From Aerophototrophica crusticola (lineage in GTDB: Bacteria; Pseudomonadota; Alphaproteobacteria; Azospirillales; Azospirillaceae), in assembly GCA_001939945.1 (NCBI GenBank), contig MOEB01000012.1, forward strand, positions 62,001 to 126,000: a stretch of DNA of 64,000 nucleotides, read 5' to 3'. The notes beneath the pieces were generated by a model. That model was not told the origin of the DNA, made no database searches, and was given only the letters and a program-made list of their open reading frames with translations. Made by a program: the position numbers and the translations under genes. Positions 1 through 8,604 of the stretch are shown here, piece after piece. Numbering within the stretch: position 1 is the first letter of the stretch; every line of letters begins with the position of its first letter.

Positions 1-369
1 CTCCAGGGCGAACGCCTCCTCCTCGGACATTCCCGCCGCCTGCTTGCCGGCGTCAACCACCATTTGGCCGAACTCGGTCAGGAAGACGGACCCCTTGACC
101 GTGCGTTGCACCAGCACGTTGCGCCGGTCATCCTGGTCCCGCTTGCGCTTGATGTAGCCGAGCCGCCCCAGCCGGTCCAAGGCCCGGGTGATGGCGGGCT
201 TGGAGACGTTCAGGGTGGCAGCCAGCCCCCGCACCGTGTGCGGCGGGCTGGTCAGGTACACGGTCAGCAGCAGCGCCAACTGCCGCGCCGACAAATCCGG
301 CCCATCCTTGCGGACGCTGGCCACCAGCGCCCCCCGCCAGAGTTGCAGCGCCTCCAGGTTACGCGACAT
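1..369 (-). CDS. MarR-family transcriptional regulator (3' end cut by window edge)
   Basis: The reverse strand reads MSRNLEALQLWRGAL onward with no stop for 123 codons, then runs off the window start. It has a MarR winged-helix layout: a helix with SARQLALLLTVYL, a recognition helix around TLNVSKPAITRALDRLGRLG (about residues 52-71), then a wing with the typical basic DDRR turn (KRKRDQDDRRNVLV). Such proteins bind DNA as dimers and usually repress a neighbouring gene in response to a small ligand. The ATG at 369 is the first good start, and the 140 bp upstream of it are free for its promoter. The ligand and target cannot be told from the sequence, and the C-terminal dimerisation helix is outside the window. 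Confidence 0.85.
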   Translation of the reverse strand, partial: MSRNLEALQLWRGALVASVRKDGPDLSARQLALLLTVYLTSPPHTVRGLAATLNVSKPAITRALDRLGRLGYIKRKRDQDDRRNVLVQRTVKGSVFLTEFGQMVVDAGKQAAGMSEEEAFALE

Positions 370-509
370 GCAGCCCCCCGCCCCGTTTTCCGCGCCCGCC
401 CTTTGGATTGCACCGGACGCGGAACGGAGTGTGCCGGAAGTGGAGGGGTACGGCAAGCCTGCCGCACTCTTTCGGGGTATCGAGAAGGGTTCCTGCGCGT
501 CGGACGTTA

Positions 510-1892
510 TCAGGCCTTGGCGAACCGCCGCTCGATCAAGGTGAAGAAGGCCCGCAGGGTCATGGCCTCGCCCCCCTCCGGCCGGCCGGGCTTGGCCGAG
601 CCGTTCCAGGAATAAAGGTCCACATGGGCCCAGGGCGTGTCCTTGGAGACGAACTGCTCCAGGAACAGGGCCGCGGTGATGGCGCCGGCGAAGCCGCCCG
701 AGGGGGCGTTGTTCAGGTCGGCGATCTTGCTGTCCAGCTGCGGCCGGTAGCCCTGCCACAGGGGCAGGCGCCACATGGGGTCGTCCGCGTCCTTGGAGGC
801 CGCCAGGATGTCCGCCGCCAGCGTCTCGTCATTGCAGAACAGGGCCGGCAGCTCCACGCCCAGGGCCACGCGGGCGGCCCCGGTCAGGGTGGCGAAGTCC
901 AGCAGCAGGGCAGGCTTCTCCGTGTCAGCCTCCGCCAGCGCGTCGCACAGGATCAGGCGGCCCTCCGCGTCGGTGTTGCCGATCTCCACCGTCAGGCCCT
1001 TGCGGGTGGGCAGGATGTCCAGGGGGCGGAAGGCGTTGCCGCTGATGGCGTTTTCCACCGCCGGGACCAGCACCCGCAGCCGCACCGGCAGCCTGGCGTC
1101 CATCACCATGCGGGCCAGGGCCAGGGCGTGGGCGCCGCCGCCCATGTCCTTCTTCATCATGAGCATGTTGGCGGAGCCCTTGATGTCCAGCCCGCCCGTG
1201 TCGAAGCAGACGCCCTTGCCCACCAGGGTCACCAGCGGGTGCCCGGCCTCCCCCCAGCGGATATCGATCAGGCAGGGGGCCTTGGCCGCCGCCCGGCCCA
1301 CGGCGTGGACCATGGGGTAGTTCTGCGCCAGCAGGTCCTGGCCGCTGATGACCGTGGCCCGGGCCCCGAACTCCTCCGCCAGCTTCACCGCCGCGGCGGC
1401 CAGCTCCGGCGGGCCCATGTCCTCGCAGGGGGTGTTCACCAGGTCGCGCACCAGGTAGGCGGAACGCGCGGTGCGATCCGCCGCCGCCCCGTCGGCGCCC
1501 GTCGGCAGCACCAGGGCCGGGAACTCCTTGGTCGGCTTCTTGTAGCGCGTGAACTGGTAGCAGGCGAGCGCCCAGCCCACCGCCGCCGCGGTGGCCGCCT
1601 TGCCTCCCAAGTCGGCGTCGATGCGGTAGCTGCCCGCCGGCAGGCTGCCGGGCAGGGCGGCGAAGGACCAGAGGTCGAGCTTGTCGCCCACCCCCGCCAG
1701 CACGCGGCCCAGCCGGCCGTCCGGCCCGGGGACCAGGGCATGGCTGCCCGGGGCCGCAGTGAAGCCGGTGGACCTCACCCAGGCGCGCGCCGCCTCGGGC
1801 GCCGTTTCCAGCCAACCTTCCAGCTCCGCCTTGCGCAGCGGCGTGACGGGGACGGTGTCGGCGCGGGGGGCGTCAAGCAGGCAGGGGAGCAC
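510..1892 (-). CDS. leucyl aminopeptidase family protein (peptidase M17)
   Basis: This is a cytoplasmic M17 metallo-aminopeptidase that removes N-terminal residues from peptides. The family signature NTDAEGRL is intact in the C-terminal catalytic half. So is the preceding metal/active-site stretch GKGVCFDTGGLDIK, followed by MMKKDMGGGA. The protein is 460 aa, the length of the short alphaproteobacterial branch. I chose the GTG start at 1892, which gives VLPCLLDAP with a GAGGG stretch just upstream, over an ATG 17 codons earlier that adds a low-complexity leader. It lies downstream of, and on the same strand as, the MarR gene, but with a 140-bp gap, so co-transcription is uncertain. Confidence 0.9.
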   Translation of the reverse strand: MLPCLLDAPRADTVPVTPLRKAELEGWLETAPEAARAWVRSTGFTAAPGSHALVPGPDGRLGRVLAGVGDKLDLWSFAALPGSLPAGSYRIDADLGGKAATAAAVGWALACYQFTRYKKPTKEFPALVLPTGADGAAADRTARSAYLVRDLVNTPCEDMGPPELAAAAVKLAEEFGARATVISGQDLLAQNYPMVHAVGRAAAKAPCLIDIRWGEAGHPLVTLVGKGVCFDTGGLDIKGSANMLMMKKDMGGGAHALALARMVMDARLPVRLRVLVPAVENAISGNAFRPLDILPTRKGLTVEIGNTDAEGRLILCDALAEADTEKPALLLDFATLTGAARVALGVELPALFCNDETLAADILAASKDADDPMWRLPLWQGYRPQLDSKIADLNNAPSGGFAGAITAALFLEQFVSKDTPWAHVDLYSWNGSAKPGRPEGGEAMTLRAFFTLIERRFAKA

Positions 1893-2035
1893 GGGGGGAC
1901 CCTCGGAGATTTCTCGTTGGCGTGAACATGCCGCGACGGGCATGGCCAGGGAAAGGGGGAAATGGCCCTTCCGGTTCCGGGCCCTTTCGCCCTACCTTCG
2001 CCATCCCTTCCCCATCGGCCCGGCGGAACCGACCC

Positions 2036-2689
2036 ATGGCAGAGCTGACGCTGTTCATTGGCAACAAGGCCTATTCATCCTGGTCCCTGCGCCCCTGGCT
2101 GGCCCTGCGCGCCGCCGGGCTGCCGTTCGAGGAGGTGGTGGTCCCCCTCCGCCAGGCGGACACCGGTGACCGCATCCGGGCCGTCAACCCGGCCGGCAAG
2201 GTGCCGGTCCTGCGCCATGGCGAGCTGACCATCTGGGACAGCCTGGCCATCTGCGAGTATGTGGCGGAGCTGGCCCCGGCCGCCGGCCTCTGGCCGGACG
2301 ATGCCCGGGCGCGGGCCGTGGCCCGGTCGGTGGCGGCGGAGATGCACAGCGGTTTCCAGGATCTGCGCCGCAACCTGTTCATGGACCTTAAGCGCCGCCA
2401 CGACGCCCTGGGACGGGTGGCGGCAGCCGCGGCGGACATCGCCCGGGTGCAGTCCCTCTGGCGCCAGTGCCGCGAGTCGTTCGGGGCGGGCGGCCCCTTC
2501 CTGTTCGGCCGCTTCACCATCGCCGACTGCTTCTACGCCCCGGTCACCGCCCGCTTCACCGGCTGGGGCGTGGCGATGGACGATGTCGCCAGCGCCTATG
2601 TGGAGGCCGTCCAGGCCCATCCGGCCTTCCGGGAATGGGCCGAGGCGGCCCGGGCGGAGCCTTGGGAGATCGATTACCTGGCGATGTGA
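2036..2689 (+). CDS. glutathione S-transferase family protein
   Basis: 217-aa protein with a thioredoxin-like N-terminal domain (LTLFIGNKAYSSWSLRPWLA) and an all-helical C-terminal domain. The SSWSLRPW stretch carries the Ser that activates glutathione in the zeta-like/YfcF group. GKVPVLRHGELTIWDSLAI holds the cis-Pro and the Asp-Ser glutathione contact. GRFTIADCFYAPV is the usual N-capping box of GST C-terminal domains. The ATG at 2036 is preferred because a longer reading frame upstream adds only a low-complexity, Pro/Arg-rich extension. It ends 10 bp before the convergent TAXI gene. Substrate unknown. Confidence 0.92.
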   Translation: MAELTLFIGNKAYSSWSLRPWLALRAAGLPFEEVVVPLRQADTGDRIRAVNPAGKVPVLRHGELTIWDSLAICEYVAELAPAAGLWPDDARARAVARSVAAEMHSGFQDLRRNLFMDLKRRHDALGRVAAAAADIARVQSLWRQCRESFGAGGPFLFGRFTIADCFYAPVTARFTGWGVAMDDVASAYVEAVQAHPAFREWAEAARAEPWEIDYLAM

Positions 2690-2699
2690 CGGGCCGCCG

Positions 2700-3815
2700 T
2701 CAGCGCATGGGCGTGGAGGCCTGGTGCCCGTCGCCCAGCAGGCCCGCCTCCCGGTACCAGCGTTCGGCCCCGGGGTGGAGGGGGACGGCCAGGCCCTTCA
2801 GCGCCGTCTCCCGCCGGATGCTCTTGCCCCTGGGATGGCCCTCGGACAGGAGCTTGCGGGTCGCGTCGTTCCACAGGGCGCCGGTCACGGCATGGACCAG
2901 CGCCTCCGGCACGTCGGCCCGCACCACCCACTGGGCGCCAACGCCCAGGGAACGCACGGCGGGCACGCCCTCGTAAGACCCTGCCTCGATCTGCGCCGGG
3001 GTGAAGCTGGGCAGGCGCTTCAGCAACTGCTCCGCCCGCTGGTCGTCGAAGGCCAGCAGCCGGATGGGCAGCCGCCGGGCCAGGTCCGCCACGGCGGGCA
3101 GGGGATAGCCGCCCACGATCAGGAAGGCGTCCGCCTCCCCCGTCACCAGCCGGTCGCCGGCAGCCCCGGGGCTGAGGTAGAGCGGCTTCACGGTCTTTTC
3201 CGACAGGCCATAGGTGGCCAGCAGGGCACGGGCGGTGACCAGGGTGCCCGACCCTTCCTCCCCCATGCCCAGGCGCTTGCCCTTCAGGTCCGCGGGCGTC
3301 TTGATCGGGCCGTCGGCGCGGACCACCAGGTGGATCGTCTCCGTATAAAGGTTGGCGATGGCCCGCAGCCCGTCGAAGGGCTTCAGCTTGGCGAAGGACC
3401 CTTCCGCCAGGGCGGCGGCATGGGCGATGTCGGCCTGGACCAGGGCCGACTCGAGCCGCCGCTCCCGCAGCAGGTTGATGTTCTCCACGGCACCCGAGGT
3501 CGCCTGCGCGACAGCGATCAGGTTGGGCACGCCACAACTGCCGCCCCGGTCGCAGGGCCGGGCCCCGGGCGGGCTGCTGATGGCGTTGGCCAGGATGCCG
3601 CCCACCAGGAAATAGGTGCCGCCCGTGGTGCCGGTGCCGATCTGGAAGAACTTGATGGCCTGGGCACGGGCCGTCAGCCCGACCCCGCCCAGCAGGGGCA
3701 GGGCGGAAAGCCCCAGGCCTGCCCGCAAGAGCGCCCGCCGGCCGAGCGGGGCGGCAGCACGGGGGGAGGCGGGATAAGGTGGGGTCCGCATGGCTGGGCG
3801 CGCCCGCTCGCTCAT
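2700..3815 (-). CDS. TAXI-family TRAP transporter solute-binding protein
   Basis: 371-aa exported protein. An N-terminal RRALLRAGLGLSALPLLGG segment looks like a Tat or Sec signal peptide ending near ARAQA. The mature part starts IKFFQIGTGTTGGTYFLVGG, the typical opening of TAXI binding proteins, and has an LVQADIAHAAALA stretch and ALVHAVTGALWND near the end. TAXI proteins capture a carboxylate in the periplasm and pass it to a fused TRAP permease. No DctQ/DctM-type membrane gene is nearby, so the partner must lie elsewhere or be missing. The start at 3815 has an ACGAGG ribosome-binding site, and an upstream in-frame ATG at 3857 lacks one. Confidence 0.88.
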   Translation of the reverse strand: MSERARPAMRTPPYPASPRAAAPLGRRALLRAGLGLSALPLLGGVGLTARAQAIKFFQIGTGTTGGTYFLVGGILANAISSPPGARPCDRGGSCGVPNLIAVAQATSGAVENINLLRERRLESALVQADIAHAAALAEGSFAKLKPFDGLRAIANLYTETIHLVVRADGPIKTPADLKGKRLGMGEEGSGTLVTARALLATYGLSEKTVKPLYLSPGAAGDRLVTGEADAFLIVGGYPLPAVADLARRLPIRLLAFDDQRAEQLLKRLPSFTPAQIEAGSYEGVPAVRSLGVGAQWVVRADVPEALVHAVTGALWNDATRKLLSEGHPRGKSIRRETALKGLAVPLHPGAERWYREAGLLGDGHQASTPMR

Positions 3816-3979
3816 GGTCCTCGTTTCCATGGTGCGCCGGGCCGGCCGCGGCTGCAACGGGATTGGGTCCCCGGCACCGGCGGGGGGCCGGGGATATCCG
3901 GGGCATTTGATTTATTGAACCGTCCTGTGGCGCAATTGTCGCGATGCCAAGGCAGGACGGGGGCAAGTCGGGAGCCATC

Positions 3980-4549
3980 ATGCAGATCGAGACACCTCGC
4001 TTCACCTTGCGCGACTTCGTGCCCGGGGACCTGCCCGCCTTCCAGGCCTACCAGGCGGACCCGCGCTATCGGGCCCTGCGCGACCAGCCGGAGGACGGCG
4101 GGGCCGAATCACGCCGCCTGCTGGAGATGTTCCTGGACTGGCAGCGGGCCACGCCGCGCCGGAACTGGCAGGTCGCCATCCTGGACCGCGGGGACGGGGC
4201 GCTGTGCGGCTGCATCGGCCTGCGAACGGAGGGGCAGCCGCCGGGCCACGCCACCATGGGGATCGAGCTGGCACCCGACCAGTGGGGCCGCCATGGCCTG
4301 GCCGTGGAGGCCATCGATGCCCTGCTGGCCCACGGCTTCGGCAATCTGGGCCTGGAGCGGGTGGTGGGGGAGACCAGCAGCGGCAACCGCCGGGTCGAGA
4401 GGCTGGCCCGCTGGTTCGGCGCCACCCTGGCGGAAGCGGCTGACGGGCCGGACTGGATGGCCCGCCGCGGCTGGACGGCGGTGACCTGGGTCATCACCCG
4501 GCAGGGGTGGCAGGCATCCCCCGGCCGGAAAGCCTTGGCCCGGCGCTGA
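3980..4549 (+). CDS. GNAT-family N-acetyltransferase (RimJ/RimL type)
   Basis: 189-aa acetyltransferase. It begins MQIETPRFTLRDFVPGDLPAF, the usual RimJ/RimL entry strand. The acetyl-CoA binding loop is around APDQWGRHGLAVEAIDALLA (Q/RxxGxG/A-like: QWGRHG), followed by GLERVVGETSSGNRRVERLAR, which carries the Asn found after the fourth motif in this group. Members acetylate protein N-termini or small molecules, and the substrate here is unknown. The ATG at 3980 has GGGAG at a normal distance. An upstream ATG at 3944 would overlap the promoter region shared with the divergent TAXI gene. Confidence 0.88.
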   Translation: MQIETPRFTLRDFVPGDLPAFQAYQADPRYRALRDQPEDGGAESRRLLEMFLDWQRATPRRNWQVAILDRGDGALCGCIGLRTEGQPPGHATMGIELAPDQWGRHGLAVEAIDALLAHGFGNLGLERVVGETSSGNRRVERLARWFGATLAEAADGPDWMARRGWTAVTWVITRQGWQASPGRKALARR

Positions 4550-4614
4550 CATGGCCGGGGACCGCCGGGTTTCGAATTCGAAAGTTCCGCCACATGGGGG
4601 CAGCCCGGCCTGGG

Positions 4615-5217
4615 CTAGACCACGCCGAGCAGCATCAGCACCCCCAGGATCGCCGCCAGCGCCCCGGTGACGCGCACGGAAGTGGGGCCGGCCACCTGTG
4701 GCAACGCGGTCGCCAGCCCGATGCCGGCGCAGGACAACAGCAGCCCGCCGCAGGCCAGCCCCGGCCAGAACAGCCAGGGTTTGGTGGGCACGCCCGCCCA
4801 GCCGGCCAGCGCCACGCCATGGGCCGCCCCCGCCACCGCCGCCAGCACGATGGCCAGGGCGGCGGGCAGGGTCATGGCCAGGGCCACCAGCCCGCCGAAG
4901 ACGACCAGGCTTCCCTCCAGGACCAAGCCCACATAGGGGATCCGGATGCCGAAGGCGGCCAGCACGGCGAACAGCACCGCTGCCGCCAGGGCCACCGCCA
5001 CCCCCTGGCCCGACGCCCGCCCGCCCTCCGCCGCCAGCCACAGGCCCAGGACCAGCAGCCCGGCGAGGTGGACCAGCATGCCCAGGGGTGCGACCAGCCC
5101 CACGCCGAAGGCCCCCAGGCCCGCGGCATGGGCCGGGACCGGCAGCAGGATCGCCAGGATGGCAAGCAGGATCGGGGAAGGGGAGCGGTCGCGCATTCGG
5201 GTCACCACATCAGCCAT
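4615..5217 (-). CDS. HupE/UreJ-like integral membrane protein, metal motif altered
   Basis: 200-aa protein with a cleavable signal-like start (ILLAILAILLPVPAHA) and about six hydrophobic segments, the layout of HupE/UreJ nickel/cobalt permeases. The middle segment LVHLAGLLVLGLWLAAE aligns by eye with the HupE segment that normally carries HPxxGxDH. Here the equivalent reads APLGMLVH, so the His-Pro and Asp-His metal ligands are lost. The later HG pair (AAHGVALAG) remains. Family membership is likely, but nickel transport is doubtful. No urease or hydrogenase genes are in the window. Confidence 0.65.
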   Translation of the reverse strand: MADVVTRMRDRSPSPILLAILAILLPVPAHAAGLGAFGVGLVAPLGMLVHLAGLLVLGLWLAAEGGRASGQGVAVALAAAVLFAVLAAFGIRIPYVGLVLEGSLVVFGGLVALAMTLPAALAIVLAAVAGAAHGVALAGWAGVPTKPWLFWPGLACGGLLLSCAGIGLATALPQVAGPTSVRVTGALAAILGVLMLLGVV

Positions 5218-5241
5218 TCGGGGCAGAGTGGTGGGGCGGGG

Positions 5242-5507
5242 TTAAACGCCGGTCAAGACATAGTCCGGCACCTCCCTGTTCTTGTCGCGGGAGATCAGCG
5301 CCAGGTCCGCCTGGAACATGCGGACCCGCTCCAGCCGTCCAGGCTCGGTGGGGTTCCCACCCGACTGCCGGGCAGGAAGCCGCTGCACATGGCCAGGTGT
5401 GGCAGCAGGTCGTGGGGCAAGTGTTCCGGGTCCAGGCTGCCCACCGGCGGCAGCGCCCGCCGCGCAACCCTGGCGAGCCACATACCGGCGCCTGCCGGTG
5501 CCGCCAA
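5242..5507 (-). pseudogene. possible remnant of a PAS_5-type sensory gene
   Basis: This 378-bp gap has no intact gene, but two reverse-strand frames hold protein-like pieces. The first (about 5507-5380) reads LARVARRALPPVGSLDPEHL followed by LPHDLLPHLAMC. It resembles the N-terminus of PAS_5 proteins such as the gene at 30882-31403 (IWDIPPALLPNLFLYA). The second, in another frame, reads RMFQADLALISRDKNREV to a stop at 5242, like the closing strands of the same fold. The most economical reading is a decayed copy with an internal deletion and frameshift. The alternative is chance coding potential in GC-rich DNA. Confidence 0.3.
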
Positions 5508-5595
5508 GCCTTGCGCGTGCTACCCTTCGCGGTCCAGTCACGCTAGAAAGGCATGGCACAGCGACGCCGGGACGCCGGCCGGAGACCCGAAGACC

Positions 5596-6258
5596 ATGAC
5601 CGCCCTGACCCTCTACGGCACCAAGCTCAGCCCCTATGTGGCCCGCGTCCTGCTGACCGTGCGGGCCAAGGGCCTGGACGTGACATTGGCGGAGCCGCCG
5701 GGCGGCCTGAAGTCGCCGCAGTACCTGGCCATCAACCCCTTCGGCAAGATGCCGGCCCTGGTGGACGGGGACGCCAGCATCATCGAGTCCGAGGTGATCT
5801 GCGAATACCTGGAGGAGAAGTTCCCCCAGAACCCCATCCTGCCCGGCGACGCCCTGGCCCGGGCACGCAGCCGCACCGTCAGCCGTGCCGTGGACCTGTA
5901 TGTGCTGCCCGCCCTGCTGGGCCTGCTGGGCCAGATGAACCCGGTCACGCGCGACAAGCCCCTGGTGGATGAGAAGCTGGCCGAGCTGCGCCGCGGCATG
6001 GACGGGCTGGAAACGTTGCTGCTGGGCCCCTGGTCGGCGGGCCCGACGCTGACGCTCGGCGACTGCGCCCTGGTGCCGGCCTGCTTCTTCCTGGAGCGGT
6101 TCCTGCCGGCCTTCGGCAAGATCCGTGCCTTGGGTGAGCATCCCAGGATGGCCCAGGTCTGGGACGTGGCCCGCAGTGACCCCACCGTGGCGGGCCTGCT
6201 GGCGGAGATGGGCGACGCCATGGACGACTTCCTGCGCCGCCGGGCCGCGAACGGGTAA
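5596..6258 (+). CDS. glutathione S-transferase family protein
   Basis: 220-aa GST with the order thioredoxin-like domain then helical domain. TLYGTKLSPYVARVLLTVRA places a Ser in the catalytic position at the start of helix 1, as in theta/beta-like bacterial enzymes. INPFGKMPALVDGDASIIES gives the cis-Pro loop and the glutathione-contacting Glu-Ser. GPTLTLGDCALVPACFFLE is the C-terminal N-capping region. It is clearly a different subfamily from the GST at 2036-2689. It follows a degraded region and precedes a repeat element. A role in detoxification or thiol chemistry is inferred from the family only. Confidence 0.92.
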   Translation: MTALTLYGTKLSPYVARVLLTVRAKGLDVTLAEPPGGLKSPQYLAINPFGKMPALVDGDASIIESEVICEYLEEKFPQNPILPGDALARARSRTVSRAVDLYVLPALLGLLGQMNPVTRDKPLVDEKLAELRRGMDGLETLLLGPWSAGPTLTLGDCALVPACFFLERFLPAFGKIRALGEHPRMAQVWDVARSDPTVAGLLAEMGDAMDDFLRRRAANG

Positions 6259-6276
6259 GGCGCGTCCACGGGCACC

Positions 6277-6327
6277 GTGGATGCGGCGGAGCCTCCCCGG
6301 CCCCCGAGCCGGGGGCGCTTGAGGAAG
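6277..6327 (+). repeat. dispersed GC-rich intergenic element, copy A
   Basis: This stretch reads GATGCGGCGGAGCC, then an inverted repeat built from CCCCGG/CCCCC and GGGGGCG, then TTGAGGAA. The same block occurs at 35374-35427 (same strand) and near 29840-29900 (opposite strand). The shared core is GAGCCT(G)CCCCGG, a C-rich arm, GA, a G-rich arm and TGAGG. It lies 18 bp after the GST stop and could also act as a termination hairpin. Confidence 0.6.
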
Positions 6328-6458
6328 ACGCAAAAACGAACGGCAAGAGCCACTCCGGCGGACCCGGCCGGTTCCCATTCCCCGAACTCGTTGACCCGGA
6401 CAACGGACCCGGCGCAAAGTGCGCGCCCTGGGAGTGAACCGTTCAGGAACCGCCAACA

Positions 6459-8531
6459 ATGGGTCTCAAGGGTATCGCCGCGGCCTCCGCGGCCATCGTG
6501 GCATTGTCCGTCGGCAGCGCGCAGGCCGACGAGGGCATGTGGACGCTGGACAACGTGCCGGCCGACGCCATCCAGAAGGCCGTCGGCTTCAAGCCGGACC
6601 AGGCCTGGATCGACAATGTGCGCCTGTCGTCGGTGCGGTTGGCGGGCGGCTGCTCCGGCAGCTTCGTGTCGCCCAACGGGCTGGTGATGACCAACCACCA
6701 TTGCGTCAGCGACTGCGTGGCGGAACTGTCCAGCGCCAAGGAAGACCTGATGAAGGACGGCTTCCTCGCCAGGACCCAGGCGGAGGAGCGGCGCTGCGCG
6801 GGCATGGAGATCAACCAGCTCGTCCAGATCACCGACGTCACCGAGACCATCAAGAAGGCCACGGCCAACAAGGCCGGCGCCGCCTTCGCCGACGCCCGCC
6901 GCGCCGCCATCGCCACGGCCGAGAAGGAGTGCGCCGGCGGCGACGCCACCACCCGCTGCGACGTGGTCACCCTGTACCAGGGCGGCAAGTACCATCTGTA
7001 CAAGTACAAGCGCTACCAGGATGTCCGGCTGGCTTTCGCGCCGGAGTTCGACGTGGCGGCCTTCGGCGGCGACCCGGACAATTTCAACTTCCCGCGCTAC
7101 TGCCTGGACATGTCGCTGCTGCGCGTCTACGACGCCGCCGGCAAGCCCATCGGCAGCCCCAACCATTTCAAATGGTCCAAGGTGGGCGCCAAGGAGGGCG
7201 AGGCGGTCTTCGTCACCGGCCATCCCGGCTCCACCAGCCGCCTGGACACCATGGCCCAGCTGGAGACGGCGCGGGACGTGTTCGCCCCCAGCTACCTGAT
7301 CCACAACGCCGAGAAGCGCGGCCGCCTGATCGAGTTCATGAACCGCGGCCCCGAGGAGCGCCGCATGGCGCTGGACAAGCTGACCGGCCTGGAGAACGGG
7401 ATCAAGGTATGGAAGGGCCGCCACCAGGCCCTGCTGGACCCGGAATTCATGTCCAAGAAGCGGTCGGAGGAGGGCGACCTGCGCGGCGCCATCGCCGGCA
7501 AGCCGGAGCTGAAGGCCATCGTCGGCGACGCCTATGAGCAGATCGCCGCCGCGGAGCAGAAATATACGGTCCTGTTCCCCAAGTACGCCTTCCTGGAGGG
7601 CCGCCGCGCCTTCGACAGCGACCTGGCCAACTTCGCCCGCCTGCTGGTGCGCGCCGCGGAGGAGAGCGCCAAGCCGAACGAGCAGCGCCTGCGCGAGTTC
7701 GGCGAGGCCCGGCTGCCCGCCCTGAAGCAGCGGCTGGCCAACCCGGCCCCGATCTACCCGGAGCTGGAGATCGCCACCCTGTCCTTCGGCCTGACCAAGC
7801 TGCGGGAGCAGTTCGGCCCCGACCACGCCATCGTCAAGGCGGTGCTGGGCAAGCGCTCTCCGGAGCAGGCGGCGGAGGAGCTGGTGAAGGGCAGCAAGCT
7901 GGGCGACCCCGCCGTCCGCCAGAAGCTGTTCGAGGGCGGCAAGGCGGCCGTCCAGGCCAGCGACGACCCGATGATCAAGCTGATGCTCGCCGTGGACCCG
8001 GAGGCCCGCGCCGTCCGCAAGGCCATGGAGGAGCAGGTGGAGGCCCCGGTCGAGGCCGCCCAGGCCAAGATCGCCCAGGCCCGCTTCGCCCTGCTGGGCG
8101 ACAGCGTCTACCCCGACGCCACCTTCACCCTGCGCCTGTCCTACGGCCAGGTGAAGGGCTGGACGGAGCCGGACGGGACGGAGGTGAAGCCCTTCACCTA
8201 TTATTCCGGGATCTATGAGCGCGCCACGGGCAACGACCCGTTCGACCTGCCCCCGTCCTTCATCAAGGCGAAGGACAAGCTGGACATGTCGGTGCCGTTC
8301 AACGCCGTCAGCACCAACGACATCATCGGCGGCAACTCCGGCTCCCCCGCGCTGAACAGCAAGGCGGAGGTCATCGGCCTGATCTTCGACGGCAACATCC
8401 ACAGCCTGTCGGGCGACTACGGCTATGACGGCCGCCGCAACCGGTCCGTCTGGGTGGACGTCCGCGGCATGGCCCAGGCGCTGAAGACCGTCTACGGCGC
8501 CGAGGCCCTGGCGAAGGAGCTGGGGCTGTAA
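6459..8531 (+). CDS. S46-family dipeptidyl peptidase (DPP7/DPP11 type)
   Basis: 690-aa secreted serine peptidase. A short signal peptide ends at AQA-DEGMW. The S46 catalytic parts are present: His in LVMTNHHCVSDC (about residue 80), Asp in GGDPDNFNFPRY (about 205-207) and Ser in GGNSGSPALNSK (Ser627), followed by GLIFDGNIHSLSG. Members sit in the periplasm or at the outer membrane and cut dipeptides from peptide N-termini. The residue equivalent to the Gly/Arg switch that sets hydrophobic or acidic preference lies after FDGN and cannot be assigned safely by eye. A long leader (6259-6458) separates it from the GST, and a strong terminator follows. Confidence 0.93.
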   Translation: MGLKGIAAASAAIVALSVGSAQADEGMWTLDNVPADAIQKAVGFKPDQAWIDNVRLSSVRLAGGCSGSFVSPNGLVMTNHHCVSDCVAELSSAKEDLMKDGFLARTQAEERRCAGMEINQLVQITDVTETIKKATANKAGAAFADARRAAIATAEKECAGGDATTRCDVVTLYQGGKYHLYKYKRYQDVRLAFAPEFDVAAFGGDPDNFNFPRYCLDMSLLRVYDAAGKPIGSPNHFKWSKVGAKEGEAVFVTGHPGSTSRLDTMAQLETARDVFAPSYLIHNAEKRGRLIEFMNRGPEERRMALDKLTGLENGIKVWKGRHQALLDPEFMSKKRSEEGDLRGAIAGKPELKAIVGDAYEQIAAAEQKYTVLFPKYAFLEGRRAFDSDLANFARLLVRAAEESAKPNEQRLREFGEARLPALKQRLANPAPIYPELEIATLSFGLTKLREQFGPDHAIVKAVLGKRSPEQAAEELVKGSKLGDPAVRQKLFEGGKAAVQASDDPMIKLMLAVDPEARAVRKAMEEQVEAPVEAAQAKIAQARFALLGDSVYPDATFTLRLSYGQVKGWTEPDGTEVKPFTYYSGIYERATGNDPFDLPPSFIKAKDKLDMSVPFNAVSTNDIIGGNSGSPALNSKAEVIGLIFDGNIHSLSGDYGYDGRRNRSVWVDVRGMAQALKTVYGAEALAKELGL

Positions 8532-8559
8532 GCCCGGCAGCTTGAAAACGGGAAATCCC

Positions 8560-8597
8560 GGCCCGCCATCCCCAGGGGTGGCGGGCCGCTTCTTTTT
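8560..8597 (+). terminator. Rho-independent terminator after the S46 peptidase gene
   Basis: A GGCCCGCCA / TGGCGGGCC stem (arms about 8560-8569 and 8579-8587) with a C/G-rich loop is followed by CTTCTTTTT. It lies 28 bp after the S46 stop codon and also marks the convergent end of the DUF1579 gene. Confidence 0.85.
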
Positions 8598-8604
8598 CAG
8601 GCCC

